A DNA stretch of 37,136 nt from an uncultured Methylococcaceae bacterium. GTDB taxonomy: Bacteria > Pseudomonadota > Gammaproteobacteria > Methylococcales > Methylococcaceae. Below the pieces are notes generated by a model, which was not told the origin of the DNA, ran no database searches, and saw only the letters and a list, made by a program, of their open reading frames with translations. The position numbers were made by a program, and so were the translations under genes. Where the stretch lies: NCBI GenBank assembly GCA_903910005.1, contig CAIVXW010000345.1:1-37136 (forward strand). The letters are read 5' to 3'. Shown piece by piece: positions 20,653 through 28,684 of the stretch. Position 1 is the stretch's first letter, and the number at the start of each line of letters is the position of its first letter.

Positions 20653-22050
20653 ATGCGTCTGCCCCTGATCCTGCTACTGTTATGCCCTGCCTTACCGGTT
20701 CATGCCTGGACCTGGCACGGACAGGTGCGTACCAAGTTGCAAACCGACAACCGTTATACCGGCCAGGCGGATGTATTTGGCGAGGTGTGGGGGCAGATGG
20801 GCTTTGAGCACGGTGGCCGTGATCTCAGGGGGGCGGTGGATGTGATGGGCCATGCCGGGCGGTTTGATTTTGAAAGCGGCTCCAGGCTGTATCAGGGCTA
20901 TCTCGACAAGGGCTATGCCGCATTCGACAGCCGGGTGAAACTGGGCCGCTTCGAGCGCACCGACCATCTGGGCTTTTATCTGGTGGATGGCGGCAACTGG
21001 ACGTACACCCCCCAGGGGCAAAACTGGACGGTCGAAGCCTATGCCGGACGTCCCCGGCGTATCGACCATGTGCGTTCGGTGGAAGGCGATTTCGTGGGCG
21101 GCGTGGAGGTACGCAGTCACTGGGCCTTGAATTGGGGCAACGGGCACTGGCCGGGGCTTACGAGCATCGACTGGCGCGGCGGGTATCAGCGGTTTGCCTA
21201 TTCGGCGTCTGACACCCGTGACCCGCTATCGACCCAGCAGGCCGTATTGAATGGCGTGCAGGGGGTCGATGCCAGTCAGTTGCTGGCCGATGCCGGTATT
21301 CCATATACCGTACCAGTGACACCCGCTGCTCCCTCGCCGGTGGCGGATGCCGTGGATCGCTGGCAGATGGGTTCGACCCTGCGGGGACACTGGCGGGCTG
21401 AACCGTATAGCCAGTATGAAGTGAATGTACTGGGGACGTATCGCAGCGATCAAAGCCGGGTGGAAAATGCCCTGACCACCGCCTGGCTGGATCTCGGGAA
21501 AACCGTGCGCTGGCGCGGCAGTTACGAGTATTACCGCCCTCGGGAGCCGTTTCTGACGTTCCGCGAACGCTTTTACAGCGCCTATGTGCTGGGCGAGCAA
21601 ACCCTGATGAAATCCCGCGTACACTACAGCCCGACTGAACGCTGGACGGCGTATGCCGGCGGGATGCATGCCACCCGTCAGGGCGATGACGGTTACGGGG
21701 GCGATGCCGGCGTGACCTGCCGCATCACGCCCAATCTGTCGCTATCCGGCGAGTTTGATTATCTGGGGCTGGGCGTGGATCAGGCCCGCAGCGGGTATCT
21801 GGCCCTCAGTCATACCGTCAACTCCCGGCTTCAGCTCCGGCTCAATACCGCCTTGCGGTTTGAGCAAAAGCAGTTTTACGGCGACAACCGGGCCGCCGGG
21901 GCTGAGGCCGAAGCTCGCTACATGGTACGCAACAACTGGATCGTGCAACTGGCCGCCAGCCAGATCTGGAACACCCGCCTGCCGGATGAATATCTGGCCG
22001 CCGTGCAGGCGATTTATTACTTCGACCCTTTCAAGCCCAAATCGCCCTGA
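20653..22050 (+). CDS. Outer-membrane beta-barrel protein of a cytochrome conduit
   Basis: The 465-residue protein has a Sec signal peptide (MRLPLILLLLCPALPVHA, cleavage after VHA). The mature part is made of alternating amphipathic strands rich in Tyr, Trp, Gly and Arg (for example 'RYSG..', 'YEYYRPREP', 'YYFDPF' near the end), as in MtrB/PioB/OmbB-type porins that sheathe multihaem cytochromes. It is shorter than MtrB (about 690) and close to the Geobacter OmbB size. It has no haem motif. Its stop overlaps the start of a seven-haem cytochrome by one base, the first of five overlapping or closely spaced downstream genes, which is the main reason to call it a conduit sheath. A general porin is the alternative. 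No Shine-Dalgarno sequence is visible; the palindrome at 20551 may regulate it. Confidence 0.7.
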   Translation: MRLPLILLLLCPALPVHAWTWHGQVRTKLQTDNRYTGQADVFGEVWGQMGFEHGGRDLRGAVDVMGHAGRFDFESGSRLYQGYLDKGYAAFDSRVKLGRFERTDHLGFYLVDGGNWTYTPQGQNWTVEAYAGRPRRIDHVRSVEGDFVGGVEVRSHWALNWGNGHWPGLTSIDWRGGYQRFAYSASDTRDPLSTQQAVLNGVQGVDASQLLADAGIPYTVPVTPAAPSPVADAVDRWQMGSTLRGHWRAEPYSQYEVNVLGTYRSDQSRVENALTTAWLDLGKTVRWRGSYEYYRPREPFLTFRERFYSAYVLGEQTLMKSRVHYSPTERWTAYAGGMHATRQGDDGYGGDAGVTCRITPNLSLSGEFDYLGLGVDQARSGYLALSHTVNSRLQLRLNTALRFEQKQFYGDNRAAGAEAEARYMVRNNWIVQLAASQIWNTRLPDEYLAAVQAIYYFDPFKPKSP

Positions 22051-22763
22051 TGCTGTTCCGTCTCCTCACCCTGTTCATGCTGTTATCGCTGGGGCTGGCC
22101 GATGCCCGTCTGACGGCGGATGACACGCCGTCCGCGTCGTCTGCGGAACAGGCCGCTTCCGCGCAAACGCCCAAACCACCGCGCTGGTGGGAAAAACGCG
22201 ACAAGCCCGGAATCAATCTACTGCCGCTCTTTCCTGAAGTCCAAGGCACCGGGCGCACCGGAGACAAGCCGACAGCCGGTATTCATTATCCGCACCGGGC
22301 GCATTTCAAAATCATGGAACAGGAGGGCGATAGCTGCCTGTTGTGTCACGGGTTTGGGCCGAACACCCTGACCGACAAAAAACAGTTGAAATCCCTGACC
22401 ACCATTGCCAACGAACCACTCCGGGCGGTGTGTCACGACTGTCATGTCGACGAGCGACGCGGTCCCTGGCGGTGTGATTTGTGCCACGACGACCGAACCA
22501 GAATTTGGCCGGTTGACCACAATTACAGCTATATCGACCATCACGGTGAAGCCGGTCGCCGTGACGAAGCCGCCTGTCGTGAATGCCATCTGGATTTGTC
22601 TTTTTGCACCAACTGCCATTTGCGCCGGGACACGGCCGGGCAGGGCTATCACCCGCTGGGTTATCGCAGCCTGCACGGGCTGGAAGCCCGTATCGACACC
22701 CTGAGTTGCGGGCGGTGTCACAATACCCCGTATTGCGATGAATGCCACAGGGCTCAACGATGA
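22050..22763 (+). CDS. Exported seven-haem cytochrome c
   Basis: The 237-residue protein has a signal peptide (about 1-20, 'LLTLFMLLSLGLADA') and seven CXXCH motifs, starting at Cys96, Cys128, Cys142, Cys176, Cys186, Cys220 and Cys229. A Pro/Ala-rich linker (25-48) precedes the haem domain. Several CXXCH motifs are closely packed (CRECH/CTNCH; CGRCH/CDECH), typical of electron-wire cytochromes. No lipobox is seen, so it is probably soluble in the periplasm or within the barrel. It overlaps the barrel gene by one base and the eight-haem gene by 4 bases. No named family is recognised. Confidence 0.85.
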   Translation: MLFRLLTLFMLLSLGLADARLTADDTPSASSAEQAASAQTPKPPRWWEKRDKPGINLLPLFPEVQGTGRTGDKPTAGIHYPHRAHFKIMEQEGDSCLLCHGFGPNTLTDKKQLKSLTTIANEPLRAVCHDCHVDERRGPWRCDLCHDDRTRIWPVDHNYSYIDHHGEAGRRDEAACRECHLDLSFCTNCHLRRDTAGQGYHPLGYRSLHGLEARIDTLSCGRCHNTPYCDECHRAQR

Positions 22764-23770
22764 AACCCACCGCTTACCCGCTGCTTGTGCTGTTGCTGCT
22801 GTTGTGCGGGCTGGCCGGGAACGCCCCGGCCCAGGCCAGGCAGTACACGGTATCGACCCTGACCGGCAACCTGCTGCTGACCCCGGCCCATGGCGAACGC
22901 GGTTCGGCCTGGGGTAAAGCCAATTGTCAGGGCTGCCACGTGTTGCGGCTGATTCATGCCAATGCCCCGCTGATTCGGCCCGTGGTGCAACAGCGGGGTT
23001 ATCAAACCTGCGGCGGGTGTCACGGCGACAACGGCACCGGCCAGACCCGTCGCTGCCTGGTGTGTCACAACAATCAGGATTTACCGCTGCATCCGCTCCA
23101 GACCGGCACACACCGGCATGATTTCGCAACCGGCAAAGACCGTCCACTCGGTGACGGTGACTGTTTGCTCTGTCATGTTAAATCCGACATGGACGGCCGC
23201 TTTGAACTGACGGTCGATCTGACCCCGTTCCGCGATGCCGACGGCAAGCCATCGCCCTATGTCAGCCAGCGCGATTTCTGCCTGCGTTGCCACAACCAGA
23301 CCCACCAGCCCCGGGGCGTGCGTATCCAGCTTCGTCCGCAGTACGGGCTCAATGATCCCCTGGTGACCATCGAGGACAACTACCGCTACATTGACCGGCA
23401 CGGTGATCCCGCCGGCGGTGGCGGTACCTATTCCGGCCTGCGCGGGTCAAGCGGCTACCGTTACGGCCAGTCGGTCGAGTGTACCGATTGCCACGTCATG
23501 CACGGCACCCGGAACAGTAATCTGCTGCTGGATGATTCCCGCAAGGGCGTCAGTCAGCTCAATCCGCTGCTGCGTTCAAAGCCTTATCGGGCGATTGAAT
23601 CAACCCCCGGCAACTACGCCCAGGTGTGTGTGCTGTGTCACCGGATGGATGATCTTTCGGTGGAGGATGCGGCTCTGGATACCGGCAATGGCCTGTCCGG
23701 TGTGCATGATGCGCGCTCTGATTGTGGCGAGTGCCACGTACACGGGCAGGGTTTTGGAGGCGGGCTGTGA
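22760..23770 (+). CDS. Exported eight-haem cytochrome c
   Basis: With the start at 22760 (MKPTAYPLLVLLLLLCG, ATGA overlap with the previous gene) the protein has 336 residues, a signal peptide ending at AQA (residue 26), and eight CXXCH motifs starting at Cys56, Cys84, Cys99, Cys135, Cys174, Cys241, Cys290 and Cys322. The segment between the fifth and sixth haem (residues 180-240, rich in Gly, Tyr and Arg) could be a loop or docking region. The haem count and size resemble OmaB-type periplasmic cytochromes of porin-cytochrome conduits, but that is analogy only. The stop overlaps the next gene's GTG. Confidence 0.85.
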   Translation: MKPTAYPLLVLLLLLCGLAGNAPAQARQYTVSTLTGNLLLTPAHGERGSAWGKANCQGCHVLRLIHANAPLIRPVVQQRGYQTCGGCHGDNGTGQTRRCLVCHNNQDLPLHPLQTGTHRHDFATGKDRPLGDGDCLLCHVKSDMDGRFELTVDLTPFRDADGKPSPYVSQRDFCLRCHNQTHQPRGVRIQLRPQYGLNDPLVTIEDNYRYIDRHGDPAGGGGTYSGLRGSSGYRYGQSVECTDCHVMHGTRNSNLLLDDSRKGVSQLNPLLRSKPYRAIESTPGNYAQVCVLCHRMDDLSVEDAALDTGNGLSGVHDARSDCGECHVHGQGFGGGL

Positions 23771-24675
23771 GGCATCTGGCCCTGATTGCATGGCTGGCAT
23801 GGACTCTGGTGGCCCGGGCCGGTGAGGAGGATCCGGATGCCAGTTACGACACCAGCAAACGGCTGCCTGCACTGCACCATGCGGTGGGGATGTCGTTGCC
23901 GGTTGACTGGTCAACGCCTGAACACCTGCCGCTGGGCCCCGAGCGGCGGGTCGAGTGCAGTACCTGTCACGGCCTGAAAAACCTGGAACGAATGCCCTAT
24001 CGCACGGTGGACAAAAAATCGGCCCGGTTCCTGCGCGGCGGTCCCTATGCCACCCTGACGGCATTTTGTTCCAACTGCCATGACCCCGCCGCCCTCAAGC
24101 GGCCCAATATCCACAGCATGCTGGATGATTCGGGAAAAATCCGCGAAGACCATTGCACCTATTGCCACGAGGCGGTGCCGCAAGAACGGGAGCGGCCTCA
24201 CCGGGCAGTGGATTACCGGCTGCGGCTGCCGCCGGAGCAACTGTGTTACGGCTGCCACGGCAAAACCCCGCATTTCAATGCGCTGGAACATCAGGCTGCC
24301 AAACCGGATGAGGCGATGCGTCGCCACATCCGCGAATCCGAACGGCAACAGGGTATCCGGTTGCCGCTGAGTGGTGAGGGTCAGGTGATGTGTCCGACCT
24401 GCCACGCACCGCATCAGTACGGCGTGATTGATGAACGCAAAAACCCGGCCGGACGCAGCGTGCAGGCGGCCGATCCGGAACGCGGCATCGAATACCAGGC
24501 CCATCCCTGGAATGCGGTCATACAGGCCGACAAACAGGATCGGCTTGACAGCCTGAACCACGAACTGCACACCACGCTGCAACTGGAGTATCGCCGCATC
24601 AGCCAGGAAGTACTGCTGCGTCAGGCTGCCCGCGATGGCACGTTGTGCCTTGCCTGTCACCAGTTCAGGGACTGA
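23767..24675 (+). CDS. Exported six-haem cytochrome c
   Basis: The likely start is GTG at 23767, overlapping the previous stop (GTGA). It gives MRHLALIAWLAWTLVARA, a signal peptide cleaved before GEEDPD. The in-frame extension to 23722 would have no signal peptide. The 302-residue protein has six CXXCH motifs starting at Cys64, Cys101, Cys130, Cys160, Cys209 and Cys294. The long helical stretch after Cys209 (about 220-290) carries few haems and several His residues that could be distal ligands. It is followed after 32 bases by the NapH-like gene. No named family is recognised. Confidence 0.83.
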   Translation: MRHLALIAWLAWTLVARAGEEDPDASYDTSKRLPALHHAVGMSLPVDWSTPEHLPLGPERRVECSTCHGLKNLERMPYRTVDKKSARFLRGGPYATLTAFCSNCHDPAALKRPNIHSMLDDSGKIREDHCTYCHEAVPQERERPHRAVDYRLRLPPEQLCYGCHGKTPHFNALEHQAAKPDEAMRRHIRESERQQGIRLPLSGEGQVMCPTCHAPHQYGVIDERKNPAGRSVQAADPERGIEYQAHPWNAVIQADKQDRLDSLNHELHTTLQLEYRRISQEVLLRQAARDGTLCLACHQFRD

Positions 24676-24707
24676 CATTTCCCCACCCACACCCCCGGAT
24701 CACTGCC

Positions 24708-25763
24708 ATGAAAGCCATTACTGCCAAAGCCGTTGACGCCTTCCGCTCAGTACCTGCCTATCAACGCTACCGTTATGCCATCATCGCCTTATCCTGCCTG
24801 TTGTTCCTCGGGCCTACCGCCATCCTGCCCGGACTGGCCGGTAATACGGACCTGTGCGGCAAACTGTGCATGCGCCGGTTTTACCTTTATTTTCCCGGCA
24901 TGAACTGGGATGACCTCTGGATGCATGTCTCGGTGGCCCTGATCGGGGTGATCGCCTTTTTTGCCATCATCACCTTTACCTTTTTCTTCGGGCGCATCTG
25001 GTGTTCGTTCATCTGTCCTGTGGGGGGATTTGCCGAACTGGTCAGCCGCAGCCTCAATGACCGCTGGAAGATCGAATACCGTTCGTTGCCGCAGGTGCAG
25101 ATTCGCTACGGTTATCTGGGGGTTTATCTGGTGCTGATGCCCAGCCTCGGCATCAGTGCCTGTACCCTCTGCAATTTCATCACCGTGCCGCGCTTTGTCG
25201 AAGCCCTGAGCGGCGGCATCACCGGCCTGGCCTTTCTGTTTTCCACCGTAGGGCTGGCCAATCTTTCCCTGTTGTTTTTGCTGGGTTTTTTTGCCAGCAA
25301 GGGGCGGGCGTATTGTCAGTTTCTGTGTCCCATCGGAGCCATTGATGCCCTGGTTAACCGCCTGGGAGCCCGCTTTCCCTTTACCTATCACATCCGGGTG
25401 GACAAACAACGCTGTACCGGCTGCAACGCCTGCGCCCACGGCTGCATGTGTGGAGCCATCAAGATGGTGGATCGGGTGGCAGTAGTCGATCAATTGTCGT
25501 GCATGTCCTGTCACGAGTGTGTCGATTTGTGTGACTGGAATGCCATTGAATGGACACCGGCCGCCCGCAACAAAACCCCCAAACGGGTCAAACGCGGGGT
25601 GCAGATACATCCCGAACCCCAGTGGCAGGCCATTGAGATCAGGCCGCGCACCCCAACCAAAACCCCAACCAAAACCCCGACCGTCAACTGGGCGCGGGTG
25701 GCCAACGGCGTCATTTTCACCAGCGTGGCCACTGTCATTGCCGTAACCGCCTGGATGAACTGA
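24708..25763 (+). CDS. NapH/CcoG/NosR-like membrane polyferredoxin
   Basis: The 351-residue inner-membrane protein has about five helices and two CX3CP motifs on the cytoplasmic side (CSFICP at Cys99 and CQFLCP at Cys203), the NapH signature. Two [4Fe-4S] ferredoxin sites follow: Cys236-Cys239-Cys242-Cys246 and Cys265-Cys268-Cys271-Cys275. A C-terminal helix (about 332-349) is preceded by a TPTKTPTKTPT linker. Such proteins pass electrons between quinol, cytoplasmic iron-sulfur or flavin centres and periplasmic cytochromes. The ATG at 24708 is preferred to the one at 24645, which would overlap the upstream gene. The stop overlaps the fusion gene by one base. The linker arises from a DNA repeat and may vary. 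Confidence 0.88.
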   Translation: MKAITAKAVDAFRSVPAYQRYRYAIIALSCLLFLGPTAILPGLAGNTDLCGKLCMRRFYLYFPGMNWDDLWMHVSVALIGVIAFFAIITFTFFFGRIWCSFICPVGGFAELVSRSLNDRWKIEYRSLPQVQIRYGYLGVYLVLMPSLGISACTLCNFITVPRFVEALSGGITGLAFLFSTVGLANLSLLFLLGFFASKGRAYCQFLCPIGAIDALVNRLGARFPFTYHIRVDKQRCTGCNACAHGCMCGAIKMVDRVAVVDQLSCMSCHECVDLCDWNAIEWTPAARNKTPKRVKRGVQIHPEPQWQAIEIRPRTPTKTPTKTPTVNWARVANGVIFTSVATVIAVTAWMN

Positions 25764-28645
25764 TGCTGATAGTCCTGCTCTGGTTAATCGGGCTGTTGAC
25801 CGGCCCGGTTGCCGCCGCCGAACGTCACAGTGATCCGGATGGCTGTTTTTCCTGCCATGGCCTGCCGGGGCTGGAGTTTATTGACGCGCAAGGCGTGAGG
25901 CGGGTCGCCAGCATCCTGCAAAGCGATTATTACGGTTCGCTGCACGGCAGCGTACCCTGCAAGGACTGCCACCGCCAGATTGAGCGTTATCCGCACAAGC
26001 CGGAAGAAGGCCTGGTGAACTGCGCTGAGTCCTGCCACGTCGAGGAACCCTCCGATGGCAAGCCCTTCAGCCACAAGGCGGTGGTGGACGAATTCAAAAC
26101 CTCGGCGCACGGTTCCGGCCACGCTCCCGGGGCCACCCGCGACTTCCACGGCGGCAATCGCCTGAAAGAAGCCAGCGATGAGCAGAATCCGTCCTGCCGT
26201 CGCTGTCACGCCAACACGCCCTATATCAAGGATACCCAAATGGCCGCCTTCAAGGAGGCCTTCAATCACACTGAAACCGAGTGCGGGGTTTGTCATCAGG
26301 GCGAGACCTGGCGTAACCAGTACAGTGGCCATATCCTGCGCCGCCTGGTCGGTCACAATTATTCCAAGGCCGATGCCAACCAGATGTGCATTGATTGCCA
26401 TGCCAATCAGACCCTCATGGAGAAGGTCAAACTGGAAGACCCGCTGACCCATGAGAAAAAACCGGCCAGTTTTCGCTTTACCCATGCGGTCGACAGTTAT
26501 GCCAAAAGTCTGCACGGTCGTTTGATCCAGGTGGGGGTTGAGGCCGGCGCCAACTGCATTGATTGCCACGCGCCCACCGGATTCCGCCACGGCATCCAGC
26601 GTGACGAGCAGTTTACCGCCTCAACCCATCCGGCCCATCTGGCGCAGACCTGTGCCACGACCGGCTGCCACGGCTATGCCCTCAAGGCGGCCAATGGTCA
26701 CTTTGTACAAACCGACATGCACAATGTGGCCTGGTTGCGGCTGGATGTATTGCCGTCCTGGCTGGATGCCAAACGGCTGGATTCGCTGTACTACCGCATG
26801 GACTGGGTGCTGGCTCCGCTGGCGGTTCTGTTCGCCCTGGCCAGTCTGGTGTGGTACCTGCGCCCGACCGCCCACACGGCCATTCTGGGCCATACCCGGT
26901 TTCTGCGGGTCATGACCGAGGCCGACACCCCGCCGGGCTGGCTGGCCCGCTGGCTGCGCCACTGGCGCAAGACGGCGGCAGCACCGGAGCCAGCCGGGGT
27001 TGAAACCGGATGGACCACGCTGCTGTATGCCTCACAGACCGGCAATGGCGAGAGTCTGGCCGAGGCCATGGCAGCCCTGATCGAACAGGCCGGTTTTACC
27101 CGTTTTCGGGTGGTCAACATGGCCGATTATGACCCGGCCCGACTGATTTACGAGCAGCAGGTGTTCATCATCACCAGCACCCACGGCGACGGCGAACCGC
27201 CGTTACCGGCTCACAAACTGTACGCCTACCTGCACGGGCCGGACGCACCGGTACTGGCTCCGCTGCAATACGGGGTGCTGGCACTGGGCGACAGCGGCTA
27301 CCGGCAATTCTGCAAGGCGGGCAAGGATTTTGACGCCATTCTGGAAAAACTGGGGGCCGAACGGGTGTTGCCCCGGGTGGATGCCGATGCCGATTTCGAA
27401 CCCGCTGCCACGGCCTGGCTGGACGCCGTCATCGACCGCTACCGCACCGTGTCCGGGGATGTTGGCAACCTGCCAGGCGTATCGTTCAGCAGCAGTCGGT
27501 CGACCGGTTCCGGTGATAAACCGGACGGTTACGGCAAGCACAACCCCTATCCGGCCCGCATTGTGGTCAACCGTCGGTTGAACGGCCAGGGTTCCAGCAA
27601 GGACACCCGCCACATCGAGATTGACCTCGACACGTCCGGACTGATCTATGAGGCCGGTGATGCCCTGGGCGTCGTGCCCCGAAACAACCCGCGTTACGTG
27701 GAACACCTGCTGGAGGTTCTCAATGTGGATGGCTACAGCGAAGTCAGTCCCGGTCAGGACACCCTGACCGTGCGCGAAGCCTTTTACAGTCATCTGGACA
27801 TCACCGGACTCAGCCGGGTACTGATGGAAAAATATGCCGACATCGCCGACAGCCAGCCGCTGCGGGAACTGCTGGCTCAACCGGAACAGACCTTTCAGAA
27901 TTACGTCTACGGCCGTCACCTGGTGGATATGCTGCTGGATTTTCCCTCCGCCGCCTGGAGCCTCAATGATCTGGTCAACATCCTGCGCCGCCTGCCGCCC
28001 CGGTTATACTCGATTGCCTCCAGCATGAAAGCGGTCGGCAATCAGGTTCACCTGACCGTAGGCACGGTGCGCTACCACGCCCACGGACGCGACCGCGAAG
28101 GCGTATGCTCGACCTTCCTGGGGGATCGGATTGGCCAGAATGAACGGGTCGGTGTTTTTGTCCAGGCCAACCCGCACTTCCGGTTGCCGTCAGCCGGTGA
28201 CACCGACGTCATCATGGTGGGACCCGGCACCGGCATTGCCCCGTTCCGCAGCTTTATCCAGGAACGTGAAGCCACCGGAGCGACCGGTAAAAACTGGCTG
28301 TTTTTCGGGGATCAGCGGCGCGATTGCGATTTTCTCTATGCCGAGGAATGGGAGCAGCGTCAGCATCAGGGGGTGCTGACCCGGCTTGACCTGGCCTTTT
28401 CCCGCGATCAGGCCGACAAGGTCTACGTCCAGACCCGCATGCAGCAACAGGGGCGGCTGATTTATGACTGGCTGGAAAACGGAGCCTGCTTCTACGTGTG
28501 CGGCGACGCCTCGCGCATGGCCCAGGACGTACACCAAACCCTGCTGCACATTGTGCAAACGGAGGCCGGCATCAGCCGGGAACGGGCCGAAGAATACCTT
28601 GCCGCCCTGATGCAGGGCGGACGTTATCTGCGGGACGTGTATTGA
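25763..28645 (+). CDS. Fusion of multihaem cytochrome c and CysJ-like NADPH flavoprotein
   Basis: The 960-residue protein begins with a signal or anchor (MLIVLLWLIGLLTGPVAA). Residues 21-330 form an exported cytochrome domain with CXXCH sites at Cys28, Cys66, Cys145, Cys174, Cys209 and Cys265, plus expanded CX3CH (Cys87) and CX4CH (Cys297) sites. One transmembrane helix (about 347-365) follows. The cytoplasmic half has a flavodoxin FMN domain (YASQTGNG 422-429, STHGDGEPP 472-480, LGDSGY 508-513), an FAD domain (RLYS 747-750, GVCSTFL 780-786) and an NADPH domain (GPGTGIAPFRSF 820-831, YVCGDASRMAQDV 911-923), ending YLRDVY like CysJ. I see no sulfite-reductase haemoprotein gene next to it. It is predicted to pass electrons between NADP(H) and periplasmic haems. 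It is the last gene of the operon. Confidence 0.9.
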   Translation: MLIVLLWLIGLLTGPVAAAERHSDPDGCFSCHGLPGLEFIDAQGVRRVASILQSDYYGSLHGSVPCKDCHRQIERYPHKPEEGLVNCAESCHVEEPSDGKPFSHKAVVDEFKTSAHGSGHAPGATRDFHGGNRLKEASDEQNPSCRRCHANTPYIKDTQMAAFKEAFNHTETECGVCHQGETWRNQYSGHILRRLVGHNYSKADANQMCIDCHANQTLMEKVKLEDPLTHEKKPASFRFTHAVDSYAKSLHGRLIQVGVEAGANCIDCHAPTGFRHGIQRDEQFTASTHPAHLAQTCATTGCHGYALKAANGHFVQTDMHNVAWLRLDVLPSWLDAKRLDSLYYRMDWVLAPLAVLFALASLVWYLRPTAHTAILGHTRFLRVMTEADTPPGWLARWLRHWRKTAAAPEPAGVETGWTTLLYASQTGNGESLAEAMAALIEQAGFTRFRVVNMADYDPARLIYEQQVFIITSTHGDGEPPLPAHKLYAYLHGPDAPVLAPLQYGVLALGDSGYRQFCKAGKDFDAILEKLGAERVLPRVDADADFEPAATAWLDAVIDRYRTVSGDVGNLPGVSFSSSRSTGSGDKPDGYGKHNPYPARIVVNRRLNGQGSSKDTRHIEIDLDTSGLIYEAGDALGVVPRNNPRYVEHLLEVLNVDGYSEVSPGQDTLTVREAFYSHLDITGLSRVLMEKYADIADSQPLRELLAQPEQTFQNYVYGRHLVDMLLDFPSAAWSLNDLVNILRRLPPRLYSIASSMKAVGNQVHLTVGTVRYHAHGRDREGVCSTFLGDRIGQNERVGVFVQANPHFRLPSAGDTDVIMVGPGTGIAPFRSFIQEREATGATGKNWLFFGDQRRDCDFLYAEEWEQRQHQGVLTRLDLAFSRDQADKVYVQTRMQQQGRLIYDWLENGACFYVCGDASRMAQDVHQTLLHIVQTEAGISRERAEEYLAALMQGGRYLRDVY

Positions 28646-28684
28646 CGGCATCGTCCGTGTTGCCGGTTTGACGAGGCAGTGTAT

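Noticed and set aside
25763..28645. Ordinary assimilatory sulfite reductase flavoprotein (cysJ)
   Set aside because: The flavoprotein half is CysJ-like, but it is fused to an exported multihaem domain and has no cysI beside it.
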